This document shows, one piece after another, positions 6,942 to 16,231 of a stretch of 64,000 nt of DNA (positions are counted from its first letter, which is position 1; every line of letters starts with the position of its first letter). Source of the stretch: Peribacillus sp. FSL E2-0218 (lineage in GTDB: Bacteria > Bacillota > Bacilli > Bacillales > DSM-1321); assembly GCF_037992945.1 (NCBI RefSeq), contig NZ_CP150304.1, positions 2,297,501 through 2,361,500 of the forward strand, written 5' to 3'. The notes beneath the pieces are model-generated. The model did not search any database. It was not told the origin of the DNA and saw only the letters and a program-made list of their open reading frames with translations. The translations under genes and the position numbers were made by a program.

Positions 6942-9375
6942 AGAAACGTTTCGCGATTTGCCGCTTGAAGAGGTCATCGGAGATCGCTTCGGGCGCTATA
7001 GTAAATACATTATCCAGGATCGGGCCCTTCCCGATGCCAGGGACGGCTTAAAACCGGTACAGCGCAGGATCTTGTATGCGATGCATGTGGAAGGAAATAC
7101 ACAGGAAAAAGGATTCAGGAAATCTGCAAAAACGGTCGGTAATGTCATTGGTAACTATCATCCCCATGGGGATTCATCTGTATATGAGGCGATGGTAAGG
7201 ATGAGCCAAGACTGGAAGCTGCGGAAAGTCATGGTCCAAATGCACGGAAACAATGGTAGCATCGATGGCGACCCGCCTGCTGCGATGCGGTATACGGAAG
7301 CCAGGCTTTCATCGATTGCTTCGGAGATGTTACGTGATATTGAAAAACGGACGGTCGACTTCGTGCCGAACTTTGATGATACTTCGGAAGAGCCGATCGT
7401 GTTGCCTGCGATGTTCCCGAACTTGCTCGTAAACGGTTCCACTGGGATCTCAGCCGGATATGCCACGGAAATTCCGCCGCATCAAATAGGAGAGGTCATC
7501 GATGCCGCCATCATGCGGATCGATAAGCCTGAAGCGACCGTCGCGGATTTAATGACGGTCATCAAGGGACCGGATTTCCCTACTGGCGGAATCATACAAG
7601 GCATCGAAGGCATTCGCAAAGCCTATGAAACAGGCAAAGGAAAAATCATCATTCGCGGTCTGGCGGACGTGGAAACGATTCGTGGCGGCAAACAGCAAAT
7701 CGTCATCACCGAAATCCCATATGAAGTCAATAAAGCGAACCTGGTCAAGAAGATGGATGAGTTCCGTCTAGACCGGAAAGTGGAAGGCATCGCCGAAGTA
7801 AGGGATGAAACGGACCGGACCGGACTGCGCATCGTCATCGAATTGAAGAAAGAAGCGGATGCAAACGGTGTCCTGCATTACTTATACAAGAATTCCGATC
7901 TTCAAATTGCCTATAACTTCAATATGGTCGCGATATATAAAAAACGGCCGACTTTGATGAGCCTTCCAAAAATGCTCGATGCGTATATCGATCACCGTAA
8001 AGAGGTAATCGTGAACCGTTCCCGTTATGAGCTGCAAAAGGCGCATGACCGGGCGCATATCGTCGATGGCTTAGTGAAGGCCCTGTCGATATTGGATGAA
8101 GTCATTGCCGTTATCCGTGCTTCCAAAGACAAACGCAATGCCAAAGATAACCTGATCGCCCAATTCGCGTTTACGGAAGCGCAAGCCGAAGCCATCGTAT
8201 CTTTACAGTTATATAGACTGACAAACACGGATATTACGGCACTTGAGGCAGAAGCAGCGGAATTGAAAAACAGGATTGAGGAATTGACGAAGATCCTTGG
8301 CAGCGAAAAGGTGCTTCTTCAAGTCATAAAAAAAGAACTTCGGTTCATTAAAAAAGGCTATGATGACGGAAGACGTTCGAAAATCGAAAAGGAAATAGAG
8401 GAAATCAAAATTAATCTTGAAGTCTTGATCGCAAGTGAAGACGTAATGGTGACCGTGACGAAAGAAGGCTATGTGAAACGGACATCATTACGGTCATATG
8501 CGGCATCGGGCGGTCTTGATTTTGGCATGAAGGATTCCGATCGCTTGCTTCAGCGCCTGGAAATGAATACAACGGATGTCCTGTTGCTGTTCACATCCAA
8601 AGGGAACTTTCTCTATTGTCCAGTTCATCAGCTTCCTGATATTCGCTGGAAGGAAACCGGCCAGCATATCGCGAACATCATTCCGATCGATAGGGAAGAG
8701 CAGATCATAAAAGCAATTCCAATCAAGGACTTTACCCTTCCTCAATTCCTGGTGTTCATCACGAAAAACGGGATGGTGAAAAAGACGGAACTTGCTGCTT
8801 ATAAAGCCCAACGTCATTCTAAACCATTGGTCGGCATCAATTTAAAAGGCGATGATGAACTGGTCGATGTTCATCATACCGATGGTCAGGAAGATCTTTT
8901 CCTTGTCACCCATAACGGTTATAGTTTATGGTTCGATGAAGAAGAGGTGAGTATCGTCGGTGTCCGTGCAGCGGGTGTAAAAGGGATTAATTTGAAAGAA
9001 GATGACTATGTTATCGGCGGCAAGATGTTAACCAAGGATAGCAAAGAATCGATCCTAATCGTTACCCAGCGCGGCGCCATCAAGAAAATGAAATTAACCG
9101 AGTTTGAAAAAACGAGCCGGGCAAAACGCGGTGTCGTGGTATTAAGGGAATTGAAATCGAATCCCCACCGGGTCATCGGATTTACTACGGTCAATAAAAC
9201 CGACAGTTTGTTCATTCTTTCGGAAAAGGGAACGGTTGAAACCGTTCATGCGGCCTCATTAAAAAATCACGATCGCTACACGAATGGATCTTTTGTTTTT
9301 GATGAAACGGTCAGTGGGAAGGCGAAAGAACTATGGAAAATATCATTGGAAGATGAAACCTCCATGGAGGAGTGA
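6931..9375 (+). CDS. parC: DNA topoisomerase IV subunit A (ParC/GrlA)
   Basis: The 814-residue breakage-reunion subunit of topoisomerase IV. The active-site tyrosine is Tyr121 in AAMRYTEARLS, and the C-terminal half carries the beta-pinwheel repeats. The quinolone-determining loop reads HPHGDSSVYEA, with Ser82 and Glu86 at the positions of S. aureus GrlA Ser80 and Glu84, so it is the susceptible-type sequence. The ATG at 6931 follows GAGGAGG inside the end of parE. Two hairpins follow the gene. Confidence 0.97.
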   Translation: MVFEETFRDLPLEEVIGDRFGRYSKYIIQDRALPDARDGLKPVQRRILYAMHVEGNTQEKGFRKSAKTVGNVIGNYHPHGDSSVYEAMVRMSQDWKLRKVMVQMHGNNGSIDGDPPAAMRYTEARLSSIASEMLRDIEKRTVDFVPNFDDTSEEPIVLPAMFPNLLVNGSTGISAGYATEIPPHQIGEVIDAAIMRIDKPEATVADLMTVIKGPDFPTGGIIQGIEGIRKAYETGKGKIIIRGLADVETIRGGKQQIVITEIPYEVNKANLVKKMDEFRLDRKVEGIAEVRDETDRTGLRIVIELKKEADANGVLHYLYKNSDLQIAYNFNMVAIYKKRPTLMSLPKMLDAYIDHRKEVIVNRSRYELQKAHDRAHIVDGLVKALSILDEVIAVIRASKDKRNAKDNLIAQFAFTEAQAEAIVSLQLYRLTNTDITALEAEAAELKNRIEELTKILGSEKVLLQVIKKELRFIKKGYDDGRRSKIEKEIEEIKINLEVLIASEDVMVTVTKEGYVKRTSLRSYAASGGLDFGMKDSDRLLQRLEMNTTDVLLLFTSKGNFLYCPVHQLPDIRWKETGQHIANIIPIDREEQIIKAIPIKDFTLPQFLVFITKNGMVKKTELAAYKAQRHSKPLVGINLKGDDELVDVHHTDGQEDLFLVTHNGYSLWFDEEEVSIVGVRAAGVKGINLKEDDYVIGGKMLTKDSKESILIVTQRGAIKKMKLTEFEKTSRAKRGVVVLRELKSNPHRVIGFTTVNKTDSLFILSEKGTVETVHAASLKNHDRYTNGSFVFDETVSGKAKELWKISLEDETSMEE

Positions 9376-9389
9376 TTCATCTTTTCTGA

Positions 9390-9430
9390 CGGGATGCTGG
9401 ATAAATCAGCATCCCGCAGTTTGTAGACAA
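9390..9430. repeat. Left copy of a hairpin repeat flanking the IS element
   Basis: A 10-bp stem CGGGATGCTG/CAGCATCCCG with GATAAAT loop, then a tail ending TTTGTAGACAA. The same stem and loop recur at 11155-11181, but with the TTGTCTACA tail before the hairpin, so the two units face each other. This copy lacks a T-run on the plus strand and so is a weak parC terminator. Confidence 0.7.
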
Positions 9431-9466
9431 AAGGGGTTCGGAATTAAAAAATTCCGAACCCCTTTT
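9429..9466. terminator. Strong bidirectional terminator downstream of parC
   Basis: A perfect 17-bp inverted repeat, AAAAGGGGTTCGGAATT and its complement, separated by four A. It ends in TTTT on both strands, so it can stop parC transcription from the left and transposase transcription from the right. Confidence 0.88.
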
Positions 9467-9479
9467 GAAATTCCTTTGA

Positions 9480-10950
9480 AATTTTGACCAAAGGTTACGA
9501 GATTTGGGCTCTTCGAGCCACTATGTTAAGCCGTTTTAGGACCTTGCCATGTCCAAGTGGCCATCTTCTTTACATTCATGGCAGCGAAAGTAAGCATCGC
9601 CTGCATCGACAATTTTTTAAGTCCCCTTAAAGTAGTCCAACGCATACCATGCTTTTCTTTTGCATCTGCGAATACACGCTCAATCGTTTCTTTGCGTTTC
9701 GCATATATAGGTTTTACCTCTTGATGATGCGCAGATGATCTGCTTCTTCCACATATGCTTGCCAGATATGCCGTGTCACTACTTTTTGATGGTCTTTGCT
9801 TTCCGTACACCGTGATAAAAATGAGCATGTTGCACAAATTTGTTTGGGCGATTTGTACTCGCGATAGCCCTCTTTATTTGTTGTTGAGTACTTTAAAGTT
9901 TCTCCCGAAGGGCAAAGGTAACAATCAAAGTGTTCATCGTAAACATAGTCATGTTTGCGAAAGAATCCTTCTTTTGTACGAGGACGTGTATAGGGTAAAG
10001 CAGGTGTGATTTCTTTGTTAAATAGGTAGCTTGTAATCGCTGGTGTTTTATAAGCTGCATCTGCGGCAACTGCTTCTGGTTTTCCAACTTTCTCAATCAC
10101 TTGCTCAACAAGTGGCTCCAAAATATGACTGTCATGTGTATTACCAGGTGTTACAATCGTTCCCAATACAAAACCGTTGCCGTCTGCGGCCGCATGGAAT
10201 GAATAGGCAAACTGTTTTGTTCGTTCATCTTTCACATAGTAGCCACTCTCAGGATCCGTAGTACTTTCTTTAATTGCTTTGGTTTCTTCCTTATCAAATT
10301 TATCTGGTGGAAAAGGCTTCTTTCCATGGTTTTCACGATCTTGATTGATTTCTTCTTGAAGACGTCCTTGATACGCTCGTGTTTCTTTACGAACGATTTT
10401 CTTTTCAAATTTCCGTTTATTCGCACTGGCTTTCACATGGGTGGAATCCACGAAAACGTGTTCTACACTTATTACCTTTTTATTAGCAGCTGTCATTAAA
10501 ATGCGACAGAAAATCTGTTCAAACAGGTCTGTATCTTTAAAGCGTCGCTCATAATTTTTTCCGAACGTAGAGAAATGAGGTACTTTATCATGGAAACCAT
10601 AGCCTAAGAACCAACGGTAAGCCATATTGGTTTCAACTTCTTCAATCGTTTTACGCATGGAACGAATACCGAAGGTATATTGAATGAAAGTCAGTTTAAC
10701 TAAAATAACTGGATCAATACTTGGGCGTCCTACCTCTGAGTACATATCTTTCACCAAGTCATAAATGAAAGTGAAGTCAATGGCAGCCTCCATTTTACGA
10801 ACCAAATGGTTCGGTGGCACCAGTTGATCTAAAGTAATCATTTCAAGTTGATCTCGCTGAATAGAATCATGTTTAGAAAGCATCCTCATCACCTCAAGTT
10901 TTAATCCTTCAATTTTAAAACAAAAATGACTCCAGTCAAAAGTGTTCTAT
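9480..10950 (-). mobile_element. IS1182-family insertion sequence (ends approximate)
   Basis: About 1.45 kb carrying one broken transposase on the minus strand, inserted between parC and the acyl-CoA operon. Clear terminal inverted repeats cannot be fixed by eye; TTTTGAC occurs near both ends in opposite orientation (about 9483 and 10935) and may belong to them. No target duplication was found. The element is flanked by facing hairpin repeats. Confidence 0.75.
9526..10883 (-). pseudogene. IS1182 family transposase, frameshifted
   Basis: The long part (from ATG at 10883, which has GAGGTGA seven bases upstream) begins MLSKHDSIQRDQLEMI and contains the N-terminal DUF772-type region and a DDE catalytic core (HVFVDSTHVKASANK, AADAAYKTPA). 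It stops early at IIKR near 9714. The missing tail continues in the next frame from about 9725: KRKETIERVFADAKEKHGMR to WTWQGPKTA. CTGCGCATCATCAA where CTGCGC-CATCATCAA is expected points to loss of a single C near 9730. This is either true inactivation or a sequencing error; programmed frameshifting is not usual in IS1182. Confidence 0.85.
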
Positions 10951-10967
10951 CTAAAAGGTAAGACAAA

Positions 10968-11090
10968 GTTGATTGGAGCGGGTGTTCGAGACTCCTGCGG
11001 GAAAAGCGCGTCTAGGGGAGACCCCGCAGGCAAAGCCGAGGAGGCTCCCCGACCGCCCGCGGAAAGCGAGTGCCTGGAGTGGAAATCAAC
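10968..11090. repeat. GC-rich Bacillaceae intergenic repeat
   Basis: A 123-bp GC-rich unit framed by GTTGATTGGAGCGG and GAGTGGAAATCAAC, with internal GACTCCTGCGGGA, GACCCCGCAGGC and CCGCGGAAAGCGAG blocks. These form a long imperfect fold-back. Units of this form are scattered through Bacillus and relatives between genes. It contrasts sharply in base composition with its AT-rich surroundings. An 80-codon open frame across it has no coding character. Confidence 0.75.
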
Positions 11091-11116
11091 GTCTAAATTG
11101 TACAGGCCATAAAAAT

Positions 11117-11188
11117 AGACAAACTCGATTTTCATCGAGCTTGTCTACAGTCTGCGGGATGCTGGATAAATCAGCATCCCGTTTTTTT
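11117..11188 (+). terminator. Tandem hairpins with T-run (right copy of the flanking repeat)
   Basis: First hairpin TAGACAA..CTCGA / TCGAG..TTGTCTA (11117-11147), then CGGGATGCTG/CAGCATCCCG with a GATAAAT loop (11155-11181) followed by seven T. The second hairpin is identical to that at 9390-9416. This copy has the T-run and is likely the original, functional terminator. Confidence 0.7.
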
Positions 11189-11309
11189 GTTTCTTTTAAT
11201 TTTTTCTTCGATTAACATTCTCATAAACGCTTTGAGTCAAAAATGACTTCTTGAGTCAATTTTAAATTGGTTATATTACCAGTCCATTAATCATAAATAA
11301 AGACCGAAT

Positions 11310-11325
11310 AATTCAAAAATGGATT
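11310..11325. promoter_or_regulatory. Candidate activator site (UAS) of the acyl-CoA operon
   Basis: AATTCAAAAATGGATT is an imperfect dyad 40 bp upstream of the sigma-54 promoter. It matches AATTCATTAATGAATT at 19273-19288 (13 of 16 bases), which lies 42 bp upstream of the other sigma-54 promoter. The shared sequence and position suggest a binding site for the activator encoded at 17212. Confidence 0.55.
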
Positions 11326-11365
11326 TTGCTGTTCATGTATTCTTGATATCTTCACGTTCCATTTT

Positions 11366-11382
11366 TGGCACAGCTCTTGCAT
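11366..11382 (+). promoter_or_regulatory. Sigma-54 (SigL) promoter of the acyl-CoA operon
   Basis: TGGCAC-N5-TTGCAT matches the -24/-12 consensus (GG at -24, GC at -12, correct spacing). It lies 51 bp upstream of the ligase start. The enhancer-binding protein gene lies at the end of the operon. Confidence 0.85.
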
Positions 11383-11432
11383 ATTAATAGTATGACTTCT
11401 TTGTTTTATCAAAAGAAGAAAGGGGAGGACAA

Positions 11433-13034
11433 ATGGATAGACCTTGGAAAAAGCATATCCCGTCCGGAAATCCATTGGAAATCGAAATACCTGAAATGTC
11501 TGTGACAGACCTTTTTTATCAATCAGTCGAAAAATATGCGGATCATACCGCGATTACGTTTAATGAGGATAGGTATACATATTCCCAGTTAGGACAGCTA
11601 GTGAAAAGGTTTGCCCGCTTACTTGCTGAGGCGGGGATTGAAAAAGGAGATCGTGTGGCGCTTATGCTCCCCAATTGTCCGCAATATCCGATCAGTTTTT
11701 ACGGGACGCTTTTAAATGGGGCGATCGTTGTCCAAATCAACCCGATGTATAAATCAAACGAATTGATACATGTCCTGAAAGACTCGAGTGCCAGGCACAT
11801 GATCGTCCTGGATGACTTAATCCCCATAGTGGAAGCGGTCCTGGATGAAACCGAACTTGAAAAGATATGGCCCGTATCGAAGGAAAAGAATGAATGTGAA
11901 TTGATGAAGGGCCTGCTGCCTATAGCGGAAACGGATTACTCGGTATCCATCGATCCCGGAGATGATGTCGCCGTCCTCCAATATACGGGGGGGACCACCG
12001 GACGTTCGAAAGGAGCGATGCTGACCCATCGGAATATTGTGGCCAATACCCTGCAAAGTGCCGCCACTTCCAAAATCAAAATTCAAGAGGGCAAGGAAAA
12101 GGTGCTTGGCGTTTCACCATTATTTCATGTATATGGGATGACATCAGGCATGAATTTGACGTTTTATAATGGCGGTGAATTGATCATCGTTTCCCGGTTT
12201 GAGGTGGCAGAAATCGTTGAGATGATCAAAACGGTTAAACCGACCATTTTTCCCGGTGTGCCAACGATGTATATCGCATTATTACAATATTACCAGTCCC
12301 ATCCGTTTGATTTGCGTTCCTTGAAATCCTGCGTTTCAGGGTCGTCCCCATTGCCCTTGCATGTCTTATCAAGATTTAACGAAGTGAGTGGCTCGAAGAT
12401 TGCAGAGGGCTATGGACTTTCCGAAGCATCACCAGTTACGCACCGAAATCCAGTCAGTGGCCTGCAAAAGCCGGGAAGTATCGGAATTCCGATACAAAAT
12501 ACGGATGCCGCCATCATTGACAGCGTTACTGGTGAGCCAGCTCTCATGGTTGATACCCCAGGTGAATTGGTCATCAAAGGACCTCAAGTGATGAAAGGGT
12601 ATTGGGGGATGCCCGAAGAGACGAAGAAGACGATTCAAAACGGCTGGCTGTATACTGGCGATATCGCGAAGATGGATGAAGATGGCTTCTTTTACATTGT
12701 CGGTCGCAAGAAGGAAATGATCATCGCAGGCGGCTTCAATATTTACCCCATTGAAATTGAAGAGGTTCTCTACAGCCATCCAAAGGTTTTGGAAGCTGCC
12801 GTATTCGGTGTTCCCGATCGATATCGCGGTGAAACGGTACATGCAGCGGTCGTTCTAAAGCCTACTGAAACAATAACGGAAAAAGAATTGCAGGAGTATT
12901 GCCGGAAACATCTGGCCGCCTTCAAGATACCCGGAAGGATCACGTTTCAACTTGAATTCCCAAAGACGGCGGTGGGTAAAGTCTTGAAACGCAAGCTTCA
13001 AGAGGCTCATCGAGTTCATTCAGGTAGAACGTGA
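11433..13034 (+). CDS. AMP-forming acyl-CoA synthetase (class I adenylate-forming)
   Basis: A 533-residue cytosolic ligase that adenylates a carboxylic acid and transfers it to CoA. Motifs in order are the phosphate loop YTGGTTGRSKG (184-194), GYGLSEASP, TGDIAKMDEDGFF, GRKKEMIIAGGFNIYP and the C-terminal lysine region PKTAVGKVLKRKL. The length suits medium/long-chain or aryl-acid ligases. It is the first gene of the sigma-54 operon and should activate the acid that the downstream dehydrogenases oxidise. GGGGAGG precedes the ATG. The exact acid is not predictable. Confidence 0.9.
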   Translation: MDRPWKKHIPSGNPLEIEIPEMSVTDLFYQSVEKYADHTAITFNEDRYTYSQLGQLVKRFARLLAEAGIEKGDRVALMLPNCPQYPISFYGTLLNGAIVVQINPMYKSNELIHVLKDSSARHMIVLDDLIPIVEAVLDETELEKIWPVSKEKNECELMKGLLPIAETDYSVSIDPGDDVAVLQYTGGTTGRSKGAMLTHRNIVANTLQSAATSKIKIQEGKEKVLGVSPLFHVYGMTSGMNLTFYNGGELIIVSRFEVAEIVEMIKTVKPTIFPGVPTMYIALLQYYQSHPFDLRSLKSCVSGSSPLPLHVLSRFNEVSGSKIAEGYGLSEASPVTHRNPVSGLQKPGSIGIPIQNTDAAIIDSVTGEPALMVDTPGELVIKGPQVMKGYWGMPEETKKTIQNGWLYTGDIAKMDEDGFFYIVGRKKEMIIAGGFNIYPIEIEEVLYSHPKVLEAAVFGVPDRYRGETVHAAVVLKPTETITEKELQEYCRKHLAAFKIPGRITFQLEFPKTAVGKVLKRKLQEAHRVHSGRT

Positions 13035-13045
13035 AAGCGCTGACA
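13032..13045. promoter_or_regulatory. cre site (CcpA) inside the acyl-CoA operon
   Basis: TGAAAGCGCTGACA matches the consensus TGWAANCGNTNWCA at every position. It spans the ligase stop codon, upstream of the first dehydrogenase. This location suggests a CcpA roadblock giving carbon catabolite repression of the distal genes. Confidence 0.75.
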
Positions 13046-13074
13046 ATTAAATTGCCTGAGAAAGGGGAATGCAT

Positions 13075-14226
13075 GTGGACTTTCGCTTAGATGATGATAT
13101 CGTCCTGTTAAAAGAAACCATTCGCCAGTTTATTGAAGAACAAATCGATCCTTTTTCCATGCAAATTGAGGATGAAGATCATATCCCGGATAGCATCATA
13201 AATTTATCGAAAGAAATCGGACTATTCGGACTGAGCATTCCGGAAAGGTATGGCGGTCTCGGGATAGGAATGATCGGGAAATGCGCTTTATATGAGGAAA
13301 TCGGCAAAACACATAATGGCTATACTACTTTGATTGGTGCCCATACTGGCATCGGGACGGTAGGGATCGTCGAAATGGGCAATGAAATGCAAAAGGAAAA
13401 GTATTTGCCAGAAATGGCAAGCGGCAATAAAATCGGTGCATTTGCCCTAACGGAGCCTGCGGCGGGATCACATGCGACCAATCTGAAGATGACGGCAGTC
13501 AAAAACGGCGATGCCTATATCCTGAACGGGACGAAGCATTATATAACGAATGCGGATGTAGCCGATATTTTTACAGTCATGGCAGTAACGGATAAGGATA
13601 AAGGAGCAAAAGGAATCACCTCATTCATCGTGGAGAAAGGCTTTCCGGGTTTTAAAGTGGGAAGCTTGGAGCGGAAGATGGGTCTTCGAGGCTCGCATTC
13701 GGCTGAATTGATTTTTGAAGATTGCGAGGTTCCCGCTGAAAATGTCCTGGGAGAAGTAGGCCAGGGGTATGTGAATGCGTTGAAAATCCTTGCGAATGGA
13801 CGGGCGGGACTTGCAGCAAGGAATTTGGGGTCGTGTCAATATTTGCTGGATCTCTCGACTAAATACGCGATGGAGCGGGAGCAGTTCGATGTGCCGATCA
13901 TCGATCATCAGGCTGTATCTCATATGCTTGCTGAAATGGCAATGGAAATCGAAGCGCTTCGTTCATTCACATATCGGGTCGCATGGATGGTCGATCAAAA
14001 GGAAAAAATCATCAAGGAAGCGGCAATGCTGAAGCTGTATGGTTCGGAAGTGTATAATCGGGTCGCTGATAAGGCGGTCCAAATTCATGGCGGTATCGGA
14101 TACATGAAGGACTACCCGGTGGAACGCTTTTTCAGAGATGCCAGAATCACTCGAATATATGAAGGTACGTCCGAAATCCAGAAAAATATCATAGCTGCGC
14201 AATTGAAGAAAAAATATCAACACTAG
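13075..14226 (+). CDS. Acyl-CoA dehydrogenase (first of a pair)
   Basis: A 383-residue FAD-dependent acyl-CoA dehydrogenase that should introduce the alpha-beta double bond. FAD/substrate motifs FALTEPAAGSHA and HYITNADVADIF, the arginine region ITSFIVEKGFPG and the C-terminal RITRIYEGTSEIQ are present. The latter holds the glutamate used as catalytic base in short/medium-chain members. GTG at 13075 (MDFRLDDD) is favoured: AAAGGGG lies seven bases upstream, whereas the ATG at 13069 is too close to it. The neighbouring paralogue starts MDLRLSEE, which supports the choice. Confidence 0.9.
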   Translation: MDFRLDDDIVLLKETIRQFIEEQIDPFSMQIEDEDHIPDSIINLSKEIGLFGLSIPERYGGLGIGMIGKCALYEEIGKTHNGYTTLIGAHTGIGTVGIVEMGNEMQKEKYLPEMASGNKIGAFALTEPAAGSHATNLKMTAVKNGDAYILNGTKHYITNADVADIFTVMAVTDKDKGAKGITSFIVEKGFPGFKVGSLERKMGLRGSHSAELIFEDCEVPAENVLGEVGQGYVNALKILANGRAGLAARNLGSCQYLLDLSTKYAMEREQFDVPIIDHQAVSHMLAEMAMEIEALRSFTYRVAWMVDQKEKIIKEAAMLKLYGSEVYNRVADKAVQIHGGIGYMKDYPVERFFRDARITRIYEGTSEIQKNIIAAQLKKKYQH

Positions 14227-14253
14227 TCTAATAGGGAAAGTGGAGGGATTCAC

Positions 14254-15429
14254 ATGGATTTACGCTTATCGGAAGAACAAAAAATGGTCCAAAAAACAAT
14301 CCGCAAGTTCGTGGAGAATGAATTGATTCCTTTGGAAAATGAAGTGCTGCGCAATGAAATGGCAGGAAAGCCTAGTTTGCCAGAGGAAACATTGAAAGAA
14401 TTACAGGAAAAAGCTAAAAAAGCAGGCTTTTGGGGCATCAATACGCCGGAAGAGTATGGCGGGGCGGAATTGGGGCAGCTTATGATGGCCATCGTCTTGA
14501 TGGAAGTATCCAAGACGTTCGTCCCTTTTAGCTTTGGCGGATCGGCGGATAATATCCTGTATTATGGAAACGAGGAACAGAAAAAGAAATACCTCATCCC
14601 AACGATCAATGGGGAGAAAAAATCCTGTTTTGCGATGACGGAGCCGGGAGCTGGCTCAGATACAAGGAATATAAAAATGACGGCTGTGAAAGATGGCACC
14701 GACTGGGTGCTTAACGGTGAAAAAACGTTCATTACTGGCGGGAATGATGCCGATTTCGTCATGGTCATTGCCGTTACGGACAAAGAGCGTCACCAGGCGA
14801 CCGGGACCGAGGGTGTAACCTGCTTCATCGTCGACCGCGACATGGGCTGGAGATCCGAGTATATCCATACGATGGGAGAATGGGGACCAGCCGGGTTAGT
14901 TTTCGATAATGTAAGGGTACCCGAGGAAAACATCTTAGGGGAAATACATGGCGGTTATAAATTGGGATTGGAATGGATCGGGTTTGCCAGGTGGATTGTG
15001 GGGGCGCGTGCTGTCGGATCTGCGGAAAGATTGCTGCAAATGGCGATAGAGTATGCGAAAGAACGAGTCACCTTCGGTAAGCCCATCGCCGAGCGTCAGG
15101 CCATCCAATGGCAGATTGCAGATTCGGCAGTGGAGATCGAAGCGGCTCGGTGGCTTGTACTGAACGCCGCTTTCACACTCGATAATGGCGAAGACAACCG
15201 ACATTTGGCTTCAATGGCTAAGCTCTTTGGCGCAAATATGGGGAACCGGGTCGTTGACCGCGTGTTGCAGATACATGGCGGTATGGGTTATACGAAAGAG
15301 CTTCCCATCGAACGGTGGTATCGGGAGGCAAGGCTGTGGCGGATTTATGATGGAACGGATGAAATACAACGGATGATCATTTCCCGTAATTTAATCAAGG
15401 GGCATGTTAAATTAGGGCAATTCTTATAA
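14254..15429 (+). CDS. Acyl-CoA dehydrogenase (second of a pair)
   Basis: A 391-residue paralogue of the preceding enzyme, 27 bp downstream. It has CFAMTEPGAGSDTRN, TFITGGNDADFVMV, QIHGGMGYTKELP and WRIYDGTDEIQRM. Where the first enzyme has YEGT at the base position, this one has YDGT, so the usual catalytic glutamate is an aspartate. The pair may be two enzymes of different chain length, or subunits of one heteromeric dehydrogenase as in the mycobacterial steroid igr operon; sequence alone does not decide. GGAGGG precedes the ATG. Confidence 0.9.
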   Translation: MDLRLSEEQKMVQKTIRKFVENELIPLENEVLRNEMAGKPSLPEETLKELQEKAKKAGFWGINTPEEYGGAELGQLMMAIVLMEVSKTFVPFSFGGSADNILYYGNEEQKKKYLIPTINGEKKSCFAMTEPGAGSDTRNIKMTAVKDGTDWVLNGEKTFITGGNDADFVMVIAVTDKERHQATGTEGVTCFIVDRDMGWRSEYIHTMGEWGPAGLVFDNVRVPEENILGEIHGGYKLGLEWIGFARWIVGARAVGSAERLLQMAIEYAKERVTFGKPIAERQAIQWQIADSAVEIEAARWLVLNAAFTLDNGEDNRHLASMAKLFGANMGNRVVDRVLQIHGGMGYTKELPIERWYREARLWRIYDGTDEIQRMIISRNLIKGHVKLGQFL

Positions 15430-15448
15430 TAGATTAGGAGGAAAAGAG

Positions 15449-16213
15449 ATGACAGGAAGATTTTCAGGAAAAACGGCGCTAGTAACAGGTGGGAGCAGAG
15501 GAATTGGCCGGGCGATCGTCGAGCTGTTTGCCAGTGAAGGGGCAAAGGTCGCCATCATCGATATCAACGAAGAGGTATTGACATCAGCGGGAAATGAATT
15601 GAGGGACAAGGGATACACCATTTTTACGAAGGTGGCAAATGTGGTCGATCCCGAAGAGGTCGAAGCTTCGGTTACCGAGATAGCCGACACATTCGGCTCG
15701 CTTGATATTCTTGTGAATAACGCAGGGGTCATCCGGGATAATCTCCTCTTTAAAATGACCGATTCAGATTGGCAAACCGTAATGGATGTACATTTAAAAG
15801 GCACTTTCAATGCAGTACGTGCCGCCCAAAAGCATATGGTTGCGAATAAATACGGAAGAATCATTAATATATCCTCCACCTCCGCCCTTGGCAATCGCGG
15901 TCAGGCCAATTATTCAGCAGCTAAAGCCGGGCTTCAGGGGTTAACGAAAACGCTTGCCATCGAGCTTGGGAAGTATGGGATAACAGCCAATTCCGTCGCT
16001 CCTGGTTTTATCGAAACCGAAATGACGAAAGAAACAGCGAAGCGGGTGGGGGTAAGCTTTGATCAATTCATTCAGGATCGGGCAAACAGCATTCCTGTTG
16101 CGAGGAGCGGCCAACCAAGTGATATTGCGCATGCTGTGGGGTTCTTTGCGGATGAAGCATCCTCATTCATCAGCGGTCAGGTTTTATATGTTGCAGGCGG
16201 TCCAAAAAATTAA
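15449..16213 (+). CDS. SDR family 3-hydroxyacyl/3-oxoacyl reductase (FabG-like)
   Basis: A 254-residue classical short-chain dehydrogenase/reductase. It has the nucleotide loop TGGSRGIGRA (near 11-20), DILVNNAGVIRD, and an intact Ser-Tyr-Lys triad in INISSTSALGNRGQANYSAAKAG. FabG-like enzymes interconvert 3-hydroxy- and 3-oxoacyl thioesters. Within this operon it would oxidise the hydroxyacyl-CoA made by the downstream hydratase pair. AGGAGG precedes the ATG, 19 bp behind the dehydrogenase gene. Confidence 0.88.
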   Translation: MTGRFSGKTALVTGGSRGIGRAIVELFASEGAKVAIIDINEEVLTSAGNELRDKGYTIFTKVANVVDPEEVEASVTEIADTFGSLDILVNNAGVIRDNLLFKMTDSDWQTVMDVHLKGTFNAVRAAQKHMVANKYGRIINISSTSALGNRGQANYSAAKAGLQGLTKTLAIELGKYGITANSVAPGFIETEMTKETAKRVGVSFDQFIQDRANSIPVARSGQPSDIAHAVGFFADEASSFISGQVLYVAGGPKN

Positions 16214-16231
16214 GGGAAAAGGCGGGATGAT

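Noticed and set aside
9714..9760. Programmed ribosomal frameshift in the transposase
   Set aside because: No slippery heptamer or downstream structure is seen at the junction; a single-base deletion explains the break.
10968..11090. Possible structured RNA or riboswitch in the GC-rich fold-back element
   Set aside because: The sequence fits the scattered Bacillaceae intergenic repeat rather than any leader RNA, and it lies beyond a terminator-flanked IS rather than in a 5' leader.
10973..11215. 80-codon plus-strand frame across the GC-rich repeat
   Set aside because: The repeat is a known-type non-coding intergenic unit and the frame has no ribosome site or conserved features.
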